Notes: a model not told the origin generated them from the sequence alone. Shown: positions 9,155 through 15,749, counted from the first letter of the stretch. The stretch: DNA of 64,000 bases from Eubacterium sp. (GCA_017445905.1 JAFSRX010000063.1:1-64000); one strand, 5' to 3'. Made by a program: numbers and translations.

Positions 9155-9592
9155 ATGGATTGGATTATAAAAAAATTTGACGAGCTTTCACCAAAAGAAA
9201 TATATGAAATACTCAGGTCCAGGGGTGAAATTTTTGTAAAAGAACAAAAAATCTGCTGCACTGACCCCGACGGTGTTGATTATGAAAGCGTTCATTTCTT
9301 TTGTATGAACGAGGGCAGAGTTTCGGCATATCTCAGAGCATTTCAGTATGATGAAAACACTGTTAAAATCGGAAGAGTTCTGACTCTTGTTCACAGAAAC
9401 GGACTCGGCAGCGAGCTTATGAAAACAGCAATAAAAAAGATTCCCGAAATATTCAACTGCGAAAAAATCTATGTTGCTGCACAAAAACAGGCTATTCCTT
9501 TTTATGAGCATTGCGGTTTCACAGTAACCTCGGGCGAATACCTTGAAGAAGGAATTCCCCACCACGATATGATATTAAAAATTCAGAATTGA
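9155..9592 (+). CDS. GNAT family N-acetyltransferase, ElaA-like
   Basis: A 145-residue single-domain acetyltransferase. The N-terminus (LRSRGEIFVKEQKICCTDPDGVD) and the acetyl-CoA loop region (VLTLVHRNGLGSELMKTAI) match the ElaA branch of GNAT enzymes, which transfer an acetyl group from acetyl-CoA to an amine; the substrate is unknown. The C-terminal FYEHCGFTVTS and IPHHDMIL segments are also typical. It starts 16 bases before the ferredoxin-nitroreductase gene ends the gap, so the two are probably cotranscribed. Confidence 0.85.
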   Translation: MDWIIKKFDELSPKEIYEILRSRGEIFVKEQKICCTDPDGVDYESVHFFCMNEGRVSAYLRAFQYDENTVKIGRVLTLVHRNGLGSELMKTAIKKIPEIFNCEKIYVAAQKQAIPFYEHCGFTVTSGEYLEEGIPHHDMILKIQN

Positions 9593-9607
9593 AGAAAGGG
9601 TTATGCT

Positions 9608-10375
9608 ATGGATAAGATTGTTATTGACACATCAAAATGCGTTGGCTGCGGAAAATGCGTTAAAGACTGCGTTGCTTCAGCGCTTTTTCTTGAAAACAAG
9701 AAAGCAAAATTGAGAGAAGGCTGCATTGAATGCGGTCACTGTTTCGCTATCTGTCCGACAGGCGCAGTTGATATGCCCGAATATGATAAGGAGGGATGCG
9801 TTGAAGTCACTTCGATGACGGATATAGACAGCGATATTCTTCTTCAGGCAATGAAAAGCAGAAGAACTATCAGGCAATATAAAAATACTCCTGTTGAGCA
9901 GGAAAAGATTGATAAAATTCTTGAGGCGGGAAGATATGCTCCGACGGGAAGTAATTCGCAAAACGTTGCTTTTACAATTCTCGGAAGTAAAAAAGAGCAG
10001 CTCGAAAAAGAATGCGTTAAGCTTTTCAGAACAGGCGTTGGCATCGGCTCAAAGTTTTCAGCCAGCCTTAAAAATACAAATATTAACGATACCTTTTTCT
10101 TTAAAGGCGCTCCGTTAGTTATAGTTGTTTCGGCGCATAACACCGTTAACGGAACTCTTGCCAGCGCATATATGGAAATTATGGCAAACAGCCTCGGTCT
10201 CGGAGTTTTATACAGCGGTTTTTTCTGCGCCTGCACAAAGATTAACCCAAAAATCAAAGCAATGCTCTCTCTCCCCAAAGGTCATAAGGCAGTAACCTGT
10301 ATGATTATCGGATATCCCGATGTTGAATATCAGAGAATTGCTCCGAGAAAGCAGCATGAAATTAAAAAGCTATAA
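9608..10375 (+). CDS. Nitroreductase family protein with N-terminal 2[4Fe-4S] ferredoxin domain
   Basis: A 255-residue fusion. Residues about 1-60 carry two iron-sulfur motifs (CVGCGKCVKDC and CIECGHCFAICP), and residues about 75-255 form an FMN-binding nitroreductase fold beginning SRRTIRQYKNTPV and containing GRYAPTGSNSQN. Such fusions pass electrons from ferredoxin clusters to flavin and are common in anaerobic Clostridia; their physiological substrate is usually unknown. AAAGGG precedes the ATG. A strong terminator follows directly. Confidence 0.9.
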   Translation: MDKIVIDTSKCVGCGKCVKDCVASALFLENKKAKLREGCIECGHCFAICPTGAVDMPEYDKEGCVEVTSMTDIDSDILLQAMKSRRTIRQYKNTPVEQEKIDKILEAGRYAPTGSNSQNVAFTILGSKKEQLEKECVKLFRTGVGIGSKFSASLKNTNINDTFFFKGAPLVIVVSAHNTVNGTLASAYMEIMANSLGLGVLYSGFFCACTKINPKIKAMLSLPKGHKAVTCMIIGYPDVEYQRIAPRKQHEIKKL

Positions 10376-10381
10376 TAAAAG

Positions 10382-10412
10382 ATGAGTCCTTATATTTGGA
10401 CTCATTTTTTTA
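10382..10412 (+). terminator. Terminator after the nitroreductase gene
   Basis: An 8-bp perfect stem ATGAGTCC/GGACTCAT with an 8-base loop is followed by seven T. Confidence 0.85.
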
Positions 10413-10540
10413 TTTTTGTTGTATGTAATTGTTTTATATGATATTTTGTATTCGGGCGGAAGAACAAAAACTGTATTTTTCAACTTTCCTTTTGCCTTTC
10501 AGCAAATCATTTTCTGTAATGTTTTTCCGCCTATCAACTA

Positions 10541-10580
10541 AAAATCTGCCGCTTCAAAAAACGAAGAGGCTGATTTTTTA
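10541..10580. terminator. Terminator downstream of small acidic gene
   Basis: A long stem with two mismatches (AAAATCtGCCgCTTC against GAAGaGGCtGATTTTTT) lies at the 3' side of the minus-strand gene ending at 10583; the flanking A and T runs would make it work in both directions. Confidence 0.65.
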
Positions 10581-10582
10581 TA

Positions 10583-10783
10583 TTATTCTTTAATTTCAAT
10601 AACAAGCTGTTCAAGATTTGCATAAACCGAAACAACCTCATAATCTGAATACTCGGAAATATCCTCGCCCTCAATATCGTTTGTTTCAAGAACTATATCA
10701 TCTAAATCAGCTTCATCATCAAACACTCTGACAAGAACATCGCCCTGAACCATAATTTCATCAACAAGAGTTTCAAGTGTCAT
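10583..10783 (-). CDS. Small acidic hypothetical protein
   Basis: A 66-residue, strongly acidic protein (MTLETLVDEIMVQGDV...). The start at 10783 follows GGCGGAG; a start six codons earlier is less well placed. No membrane segment or known motif is visible. It is a single-gene unit with its own terminator. The acidic, beta-strand-rich pattern could fit a small binding or antitoxin-type protein, but that is a guess. Confidence 0.6.
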   Translation of the reverse strand: MTLETLVDEIMVQGDVLVRVFDDEADLDDIVLETNDIEGEDISEYSDYEVVSVYANLEQLVIEIKE

Positions 10784-10912
10784 TTTTTCTCCGCCTTTCA
10801 TTATTAATTCCTATACAATATCTATACAGCATTTTTATCTTACTGTCAACTGTTTATTCTATTAAAAATCTAATTTGTTATTATACCGATGGACAAGAAA
10901 AAGGCGAAGCTG

Positions 10913-11287
10913 TTATTTTATAAATTCCCGTATTGCCTTGTTAACGGAACGGGCAATAACCAAACGCCGTGCCCGTTTTTTGCTGCGTTTGATTTGTTTT
11001 TTACGGCGTTTTGCTGCTGCCTTTTTACTGTGCCTAACAGCACTTTCGTGAACAATTTGTGGGTCACAAAAAAAGTCGACAAAGCCTTTGAGTTGCTTTT
11101 TTGCCGCGTCGGGTCGGCTTTTCAGATACGAAACAAGCAAATAAATAAGAACAACAAGAAAGCCAACTGCATAAATTAGCGCTAACGGCATAAGCACAAC
11201 TGTTTCCGCACCGATAATAAAAACTGCTATCATTCCCAAAAATCCGAATATAACTATTTTTGAAATTTGCTTATCAGTTAGTTTCAT
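10913..11287 (-). CDS. Small membrane protein with strongly basic tail
   Basis: A 124-residue protein with two predicted membrane helices (about 10-30 and 33-53) and a cytoplasmic tail very rich in Lys/Arg (about 58-124, including KKAAAKRRKKQIKRSKKRARR). GAGGTGG lies upstream of the ATG. Function unknown; the basic tail suggests contact with nucleic acid, ribosomes or acidic membrane lipids. Confidence 0.65.
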   Translation of the reverse strand: MKLTDKQISKIVIFGFLGMIAVFIIGAETVVLMPLALIYAVGFLVVLIYLLVSYLKSRPDAAKKQLKGFVDFFCDPQIVHESAVRHSKKAAAKRRKKQIKRSKKRARRLVIARSVNKAIREFIK

Positions 11288-11509
11288 AAAACCACCTCTT
11301 TGTATCTTCTGCCATAAATATATTGAAAAAAGCGCACAGTTTCAACAAAAATCGATTCAGAGTCCAAACATTTGGACACAAAACAATTATCCTATTTTCA
11401 ACGGTGTTTTTTCGTGATACATTGGCGTTGACAGGGAAACAAAAACTCCTTTCTCAACTTAACTTTCACTCTTGCGCTCCGTTTCTCAGTCCGGATTTGA
11501 GGTGAACTT

Positions 11510-11650
11510 ATGCTAACTTTTATATCAATCATTCTATTGTTAATTTTTATATTCGGTGGTAAATCAGAAAATTCGGGCAACAGCTTTGATGAGGATGACG
11601 AAATTCTTGAAACTCTTTACTACATGGATATGATGGACCATCATAAATAA
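11510..11650 (+). CDS. 46-residue membrane peptide
   Basis: A short gene reading MLTFISIILLLIFIFGG followed by an acidic tail (SFDEDDEILETLYYMDMMDHHK). GAGGTG lies four to seven bases before the ATG. The product is a single hydrophobic helix plus an acidic cytoplasmic tail, a form seen in small membrane regulators and type I-like toxins. It is followed within 25 bases by the long hairpin region. No homologue is recognised. Confidence 0.6.
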   Translation: MLTFISIILLLIFIFGGKSENSGNSFDEDDEILETLYYMDMMDHHK

Positions 11651-11671
11651 AAAAATAAAAATACCTGTAAA

Positions 11672-12029
11672 GAGCGTGTGAGGGATAAGCCCTATGAACA
11701 CGCAGCTCGTCAAAACATCCGACGTGATCGAAATAGTTCACTCTGTTTTAACTAATTGAAGTGAACTATTAATAATCACTATGGATGTTTTTCCTTTCAG
11801 ATGCAGTACAAGTATCCGCATCTGCATTACAAATCAAAAAGCAGCATTGCGAAATTTTGATTTGAGAGGAGGAGAAACTGAAGCGATTTTTAATATATTG
11901 CTCATTCAAACAACTAAGAGCAATGTATTCTAATCGCGGAGTTTTCTTCGACGAAAGGTGCTAAAGCTTGACCTATGGGTATCTTAAACGCTCTTTTTGG
12001 AATATATCATTTTAAAAGGAGCATTTTTT
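11672..12029 (+). ncRNA. Dense hairpin region ending in a terminator (candidate structured RNA)
   Basis: After the 46-residue gene there is no further coding frame, but several long stems. These are a clover-like hairpin 11672-11708 (GCGTGT/ACACGC with inner AGGG/CCCT), a three-tier stem 11715-11788 (ACATCC/GGATGT, GTGAT/ATCAC, AATAGTTCAC/GTGAACTATT), AGATGC/GCATCT at 11799-11823, ATCAAAA/TTTTGAT near 11833-11862, and a long stem joining about 11875 and 11945. It ends at 11990-12029 with a GCTC/GGAGC stem and six T. It could be a trans-acting RNA or a structured 3' region of the peptide mRNA. I cannot match it to a named family. Confidence 0.45.
11990..12029 (+). terminator. Terminator at the end of the hairpin region
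   Basis: The stem GCTCTTTT/AAAAGGAGC (with one G-T pair) encloses an AT-rich loop and is followed by TTTTTT. Confidence 0.65.
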
Positions 12030-12043
12030 ATGGTTTGTTTTCG

Positions 12044-12170
12044 GCCGCTCCCAGTGCGAGATGAAGGGAGCATTAAGAGCTTAGCCGCGGTCGAATTTTC
12101 ATAATGCCGTATCGGGCGTTAAATGAAATTTCGAGCACCTCAATGCAGCAGTTAATTAGCTAATCCAGAG
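12044..12170 (+). other. Second hairpin-rich segment upstream of a 30-residue reading frame
   Basis: Two further stems are visible: GCTCCC/GGGAGC at 12047-12072 and a nested stem TCGAATTTTCAT/ATGAAATTTCGA at 12091-12134 that encloses ATGCC/GGGCGT. The segment leads directly to the GAGAGGAG ribosome binding site of the short frame at 12187, so it may be a regulated leader. Confidence 0.4.
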
Positions 12171-12186
12171 AGGAGTTTGGACAATT

Positions 12187-12279
12187 ATGAATCAAAAATC
12201 AGAAGCCAAAAGAAAGAAATACGGTCTGTACGATAAAGGCGGAAATTTCCTGTGTTACCGTATGACTAAAAAGGATTAA
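12187..12279 (+). CDS. 30-residue basic peptide, possibly a recombinase N-terminal relic
   Basis: The frame starts at an ATG preceded by GAGAGGAG (spacing about 11). The peptide is Lys/Arg-rich and includes KKYGLYDKGGNFLCYRMT, which weakly resembles the AP2-like arm-binding N-termini of some tyrosine integrases (R-x-K-x-G-x-Y ... x-Y-R-x-T). It ends 11 bases before the recombinase catalytic domain, in a different frame. It may be an independent peptide or the remnant N-terminus of that enzyme. Confidence 0.4.
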   Translation: MNQKSEAKRKKYGLYDKGGNFLCYRMTKKD

Positions 12280-12290
12280 AAACGAAAAAT

Positions 12291-12953
12291 GTGAGTACGA
12301 TGTACTCACCGCAAAATCAAAAAAGAGCGTCACCGATTGCAGATGAGGAAAGAAAACTTATTCTTGAAACAGCAAAAACACATTACGCCGGAACAATGTT
12401 CCTAACAATGCTTTACTGCGGACTCAGACCAATAGAAATACGCAATCTGAAATGGGCAGATATCGACTTTGAAACCGATGTGCCGACTGTAACCAAGTCT
12501 AAAACAAAAGCCGGAGAAGGCAGACTTCTGCCGATACCTCTGCAACTTAAGAAAGCCTTGCTCGAACATAAACTTAAAGGGCAAAACAACGAGTGGGTGT
12601 TTGTTAGGTACAAGAATCATAAACTGCCGCTGGACACCAACGTCTTCTATCATGCATGGCATAATTTCTGCAGGCAGATGGATATTGAAAACGGCGCTAA
12701 GGTGTACCTCAATCAGATTGTGGAAAGTGTGCTGGCTTCCGACCTGGAACCCTACCTGCTCCGACACACGTTCTGTACCGACTGTCAGGCAGCGGGCGTT
12801 CCGCTGAATGTGGCGAAGGAACTTATGGGGCACAGCGATATATCGGTAACGGCAAAAATCTACACGCACATGGTGGACGAGGTATTCGAGCAGAACCGCA
12901 AGCGCCTCGCCGACTATGCAAACGAAAAAGAAGAACTGTCACAAATGGCGTAA
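12291..12953 (+). CDS. Tyrosine recombinase/integrase, catalytic domain only
   Basis: The 220-residue product has the complete catalytic residues of tyrosine site-specific recombinases: Arg46 (GLRPIEI), the YLLRHTF box with Arg158-His159, His181 (GHSDIS) and the nucleophile Tyr191 (IYTH). The usual core-binding (SAM-like) and arm-binding domains, about 100-170 residues, are absent, and the start (GTG 12291 or ATG 12300) lacks a good ribosome binding site. Either it is a truncated remnant of an element integrase or a stand-alone catalytic protein. It sits in an accessory island with an ImmA/ImmR-like pair and near a tRNA-Gln copy. Confidence 0.8.
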   Translation: MSTMYSPQNQKRASPIADEERKLILETAKTHYAGTMFLTMLYCGLRPIEIRNLKWADIDFETDVPTVTKSKTKAGEGRLLPIPLQLKKALLEHKLKGQNNEWVFVRYKNHKLPLDTNVFYHAWHNFCRQMDIENGAKVYLNQIVESVLASDLEPYLLRHTFCTDCQAAGVPLNVAKELMGHSDISVTAKIYTHMVDEVFEQNRKRLADYANEKEELSQMA

Positions 12954-12959
12954 AAGAGA

Positions 12960-12986
12960 AAGGCAACGGAGCAATTCCGCTGCCTT
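12960..12986. terminator. Bidirectional terminator between recombinase and immunity-like gene
   Basis: An interrupted stem AAGGCA-a-CGGA / TCCG-c-TGCCTT lies between convergent genes. T-tracts are weak. Confidence 0.6.
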
Positions 12987-13000
12987 AAGTTTCCTGCACA

Positions 13001-13246
13001 TTAGTAAATCCAGATATCATTATCGCTAATTGACTGAATCATTGAAATGACTGTTGCCCCGTCTCGTTCTATTTCAAGAACATCCTCGGGATTTTCAGCT
13101 TCAGTGGTTTCTTTGTTAAATTCGCAAAACGAGAATACATGTTTGCCTTCTAATATGCCCTGAGTAATTGAGAACATTTTTTCGTTGAACTTAAACTCGA
13201 TTTCTCTACCACAATTTAGATATTCTAACAGTTTATCTTTCGTCAT
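13001..13246 (-). CDS. Putative immunity protein of the adjacent toxin-like gene
   Basis: An 81-residue acidic protein (MTKDKLLEYLNCGREIEFKFNEKMFSITQG...) without signal or membrane segments. It overlaps the 3' end of the toxin-like gene by four bases (ATGA) and its AGGAGG site lies inside that gene, so it is translationally coupled. Size, acidity and position fit a cognate immunity protein that binds and neutralises the toxin in the cytoplasm. The assignment rests on context; the pattern E-F-x-F-x-x-x-x-F-S-I-T recalls small immunity-like proteins of Firmicutes, from memory only. Confidence 0.6.
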   Translation of the reverse strand: MTKDKLLEYLNCGREIEFKFNEKMFSITQGILEGKHVFSFCEFNKETTEAENPEDVLEIERDGATVISMIQSISDNDIWIY

Positions 13247-13635
13247 TTATTAAGACCTCCTTTAGGCTCGTGTTCTCTTATAAGATTACCATCTTTATCA
13301 TAATGAATCTTGTGTTCGTGCGGAACGTGAGGATGCAACTTGGCATTTCCGTGATTTGTATAATCTATATCAAGATAAGCATTTCCATTATTGTCATAAT
13401 AACGCTCAGAAGACAGTTTACCGTTTTTATAATTCTGTGAAACTGAATTTGGTTGACCATGCTCTGGAACGGTATGTACGTTATTTGTTGTGGTAACACT
13501 GTCAACTTTCCCAACAGATTTTGAACCCGCAGCATTATAATCGGTTTTGTTCCTTGGCTTCGATTTGCCCGTGCCGCTATCGTTTTGAGCCCCCTGCGTG
13601 CCGCCACCAAATCCGCCGTGAAAACCAGTTCCCAT
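13243..13635 (-). CDS. Putative polymorphic-toxin C-terminal domain, free-standing
   Basis: A 130-residue protein with a Gly-rich start (GTGFHGGFGGGTQG), a polar linker and a C-terminal domain rich in His and Asp: RYYDNNGNAYLDIDYTNHG, HPHVPHEHKIHYDKDGN. This resembles the H-rich domain I remember as polymorphic toxin type 24, proposed to be a nuclease; this is unverified. It has no secretion signal. Its ATG overlaps the stop of the DUF4417 gene by one base (TAATG) and its end overlaps the immunity-like gene, giving a three-gene coupled unit. Catalytic residues are not known to me. Confidence 0.55.
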   Translation of the reverse strand: MGTGFHGGFGGGTQGAQNDSGTGKSKPRNKTDYNAAGSKSVGKVDSVTTTNNVHTVPEHGQPNSVSQNYKNGKLSSERYYDNNGNAYLDIDYTNHGNAKLHPHVPHEHKIHYDKDGNLIREHEPKGGLNK

Positions 13636-14300
13636 TAGGCGCTCACCGCCTTTCGGGATAGATGAAACTCACTTTGAAACTGAATTATCTGTATGCCCGC
13701 TTTAATATACTTATCAAAAATGTAATTCGGTGCAGTTCCATAAACGACAATGACTGACGGCTGTAATGCTTTCACAATGTAGTCAAGGCCGTCAATCAAA
13801 TACTCTCTGTCACGGTTAACTTTTATACAACCATGAGTTCCGATAGCAATGACTGAGTGTTTTTCGACACCTAAGCAACAGCTTTCGTAAGTTCTAAAAT
13901 CAGCAAAACGAATATTAGGGATTACCTCAATACCGTTATTTTGTAGCCAACAGGCAATTGCCCTGTTTCGGTAAATATTCCACTGTTGCATTACCAAAGG
14001 CATATCCCTGTATAAACTAAAATCGGGCGAGATAACACCTTTGAATTTTTTCAGTATGGGCAAGTATTTTTGAGGATTGTTCCATATCCTTTCAAAATTA
14101 GTATCGTCTTCATAGAAATGCACCCAACACTCATAATCTGTTGAACGAATCGCTTTTGAAAAAGTGATTACTTTTTCGGGGACAGAAAATGAAGGTTTCA
14201 ATACCGGCAATTCGAGGTTACCGGCAAACTTTGCTCCTCTTACTAAATAGGAGCGAAAGACGTCTTTACACCCGTTACGGGCGGAATTCTTAATAGCCAT
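13635..14300 (-). CDS. DUF4417 domain protein
   Basis: A 221-residue protein with the features I associate with DUF4417: FSLYRDMPLVMQQWNIYRNRAIACWLQ, IPNIRFADFRTYE, VIAIGTHGCIK and a C-terminal QSEFHLSRK. The fold is likely a TIM-barrel-like or nuclease-like domain, but the function is undescribed. Such genes are often found in phages and conjugative elements. AGGAGG precedes the ATG. The stop overlaps the start of the toxin-like gene, so it may be a chaperone, delivery partner or N-terminal half split from the toxin. Confidence 0.75.
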   Translation of the reverse strand: MAIKNSARNGCKDVFRSYLVRGAKFAGNLELPVLKPSFSVPEKVITFSKAIRSTDYECWVHFYEDDTNFERIWNNPQKYLPILKKFKGVISPDFSLYRDMPLVMQQWNIYRNRAIACWLQNNGIEVIPNIRFADFRTYESCCLGVEKHSVIAIGTHGCIKVNRDREYLIDGLDYIVKALQPSVIVVYGTAPNYIFDKYIKAGIQIIQFQSEFHLSRKAVSA

Positions 14301-14360
14301 TAGAAGCTACCTCCTTTGAAAAATGTAATATTGTTATCAATTATGTCATAAATATTGCAT

Positions 14361-14422
14361 TTTTCTCCGAAAGGTGCTATGCTAATAATACCACTTATCC
14401 GAATAGCGATATTCGGAGAAAA
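14361..14422. repeat. 11-bp inverted repeat, 40-bp spacing
   Basis: TTTTCTCCGAA at 14361-14371 is repeated inverted as TTCGGAGAAAA at 14412-14422 between the DUF4417 start and the protease stop. It may be a regulator site or part of a larger RNA structure. Confidence 0.6.
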
Positions 14423-14465
14423 ACGCTTTGCGGATTGGTTACTATACAGTCCGCAGGGTGTTTTT
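14420..14465. terminator. Terminator of the repressor-protease operon
   Basis: A stem AAAACGC/GGTGTTTT encloses an inner GCGGA/TCCGC stem; T- and A-runs on both sides allow termination in both directions. Confidence 0.65.
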
Positions 14466-14504
14466 ATTTTGTTTTAACACAATCAATATAACCACGCTCC
14501 TTCA

Positions 14505-15062
14505 CTAATTATCTAACAAATTAATCAACGGCTTTTCGTAGTCGAATATTTGTTGGCCAAAATATTGCATACGATTAATAGCGCTACTTATAGCATTTTC
14601 AGCTATTGTCTTACTTACCCCGAATCTAGAGATGACTTCATCAACATCTGTGATATTATGTTTTACTAAATATGGAGTGGGACAAGCTAAATATCTCCCA
14701 AAATGCTCAGCTAAATCGTCATCATCAGGATTATCGTCATAATATTCTTCACAAACATAGTGTTTAATTTCATGAAATATTGTTTGTCGCATACAGCCAA
14801 CCGATTTGACCATATTAGTATCGTCGTTGAAATAGATTTTTGCTGCTTTATTTTTAAATGGCGGAACTAAAAAACCATAAAATGACCTTTTTAATAAAAC
14901 ATCTCGTTCTTCATCTTCATAAGACGAATACGGAATTAGCAGTACTCCTAGTTTATTACATAATTCTTTTGCTTTTATCGGGAAAGAATTAATGCCATAA
15001 TCAATGTATAAATCAATAACCAGCTTGTCTAAATTCTCATATACTTTTCCATCTCTATACAT
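14505..15062 (-). CDS. ImmA/IrrE family metallopeptidase
   Basis: A 185-residue protein with the zinc-protease motif HEIKH (His97, Glu98, His101) in TIFHEIKHYVCEE and a downstream acidic segment (DDDLAEHFGRYLACP) that should give the third ligand. By analogy with ImmA of ICEBs1, it would cleave the adjacent phage-type repressor when the element is induced. It overlaps the repressor gene by eight bases. A terminator follows about 40 bases downstream. Confidence 0.88.
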   Translation of the reverse strand: MYRDGKVYENLDKLVIDLYIDYGINSFPIKAKELCNKLGVLLIPYSSYEDEERDVLLKRSFYGFLVPPFKNKAAKIYFNDDTNMVKSVGCMRQTIFHEIKHYVCEEYYDDNPDDDDLAEHFGRYLACPTPYLVKHNITDVDEVISRFGVSKTIAENAISSAINRMQYFGQQIFDYEKPLINLLDN

Positions 15063-15372
15063 TTCGATTCAAACCTAAAATTAATGCGATGAGTTTATTT
15101 TGCTCTTCTGCAGACAATTCATTACCTTTCCTTGCAACAGCTGTGGCGATATAATTGTATGCAGATTCGGAAGTTTCACTTTCGTCTAACAAATACTGCG
15201 TTTCAATTTCCAATGCTTTTGCAATATTAATTACAATATCCATTCTTGGACGTTGTTCAGAATGTAGGTATCTAGAAAGAGAACTTTCTGCAATACCGCT
15301 CTTTTCTGAAAGCTGTTTTTGAGAGACACCATTTCTTTTCATTAATTCGTTTACTTTTTCATTCCATTTCAT
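15055..15372 (-). CDS. XRE-family repressor (ImmR-like)
   Basis: A 105-residue Cro/CI-type DNA-binding protein. The helix-turn-helix lies at about residues 15-40 (GVSQKQLSEKSGIAESSLSRYLHSE), followed by a short C-terminal region. The start at 15372 has AGGAGG at ideal spacing; the longer frame to 15423 would begin inside the -35 box and is rejected. The promoter directly upstream has an inverted repeat in its spacer, so it very likely represses itself. Partner of the overlapping metallopeptidase. Confidence 0.88.
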   Translation of the reverse strand: MKWNEKVNELMKRNGVSQKQLSEKSGIAESSLSRYLHSEQRPRMDIVINIAKALEIETQYLLDESETSESAYNYIATAVARKGNELSAEEQNKLIALILGLNRNV

Positions 15373-15394
15373 AATAATTGCCTCCTTTGAGAAC

Positions 15395-15423
15395 ATTATA
15401 TATTCCAAAATCGGAATTGTCAA
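15395..15423 (-). promoter_or_regulatory. Consensus promoter with operator in the spacer
   Basis: On the minus strand: TTGACA, exactly 17 bases, TATAAT, both boxes perfect. The spacer holds ATTCC-GATTTT-GGAAT, an inverted repeat that a repressor dimer could bind and so block RNA polymerase. Confidence 0.88.
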
Positions 15424-15491
15424 TACCTAATATAAAATAATTTCAATATATGTGCTTTTGTGGAGGTTGATTACACAATATATAGAATTAT

Positions 15492-15524
15492 AGTCACTCA
15501 AGAGTCACTCAAGAGTCACTCAAA
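15492..15524. repeat. Three tandem 11-bp repeats AGTCACTCAAG
   Basis: Two exact copies and one copy with a single final change follow head to tail with an 11-bp period. They lie between the repressor promoter and a copy of the tRNA-Gln 3' end. AGTCACT is also the core of phage lambda integrase arm-type sites, so they may be recombinase arm sites; one turn-of-helix phasing fits protein binding. Confidence 0.7.
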
Positions 15525-15529
15525 GAACC

Positions 15530-15558
15530 GCCGAGAGCCGCCAAGATCCGCTCTCGGC
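15530..15558. terminator. Strong GC hairpin beyond the tRNA-Gln 3'-end copy
   Basis: GCCGAGAGC and GCTCTCGGC form a 9-bp perfect stem with an 11-base loop. It takes the position of a second terminator after the duplicated tRNA end. Confidence 0.55.
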
Positions 15559-15599
15559 GTTGTGCGTTTTTGTGGTCTGTTTGGGTCTCTTAAGGTCTG

Positions 15600-15612
15600 G
15601 GCAGAGGTATAA
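15600..15612 (-). repeat. Copy of tRNA-Gln 3' end (candidate attachment site)
   Basis: GGCAGAGGTATAA exactly repeats the last bases of tRNA-Gln (15783-15795), same orientation, 183 bp away. It lies at the edge of the accessory island. Confidence 0.65.
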
Positions 15613-15749
15613 CAACCTGTCAAGTCACGGTAGTATTTGCTTCGCAAATCTCCACCTTAAAGACTTGACAGAACGTTGTTACGGGTTTAAAGCCATTTTA
15701 AACCCGTAATAAGGATTCTTCGAATCCTCAATTTCTTTTGAGAAAGAAA
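15613..15749 (-). other. Hairpin unit between the two tRNA-Gln 3' ends
   Basis: No gene is seen. Three stems fill the segment: TTACGGGTTTAAA with its complement around 15677-15710, GGATTC/GAATCC near 15713-15728, and TGTCAAGTC/GACTTGACA spanning 15617-15671 with an inner ATTTGC/GCAAAT. The same layout recurs after tRNA-Gly and rpsI. Confidence 0.5.

Noticed and set aside
10889-11179. Plus-strand 96-residue reading frame
   Set aside because: It is the mirror of the basic-tailed membrane protein on the other strand, has no ribosome binding site and an unlikely composition.
11280-11310. Second attachment-site copy for the island (GGCAGAAGATACAAAGAGG)
   Set aside because: The match to the tRNA-Gln end is interrupted and no better than chance; the left island border stays undefined.
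12402-12869. Minus-strand 155-residue frame over the recombinase
   Set aside because: It is antisense to the catalytic domain with intact motifs; no start signal.
15373-15423. Longer start for the XRE repressor
   Set aside because: The longer frame would begin inside the -35 box of its own promoter; the AGGAGG site supports 15372.
15492-15524. Short regular repeats as a CRISPR array
   Set aside because: The repeats are 11 bp, directly adjacent without spacers, and there are no cas genes. No CRISPR array was seen anywhere in the window.
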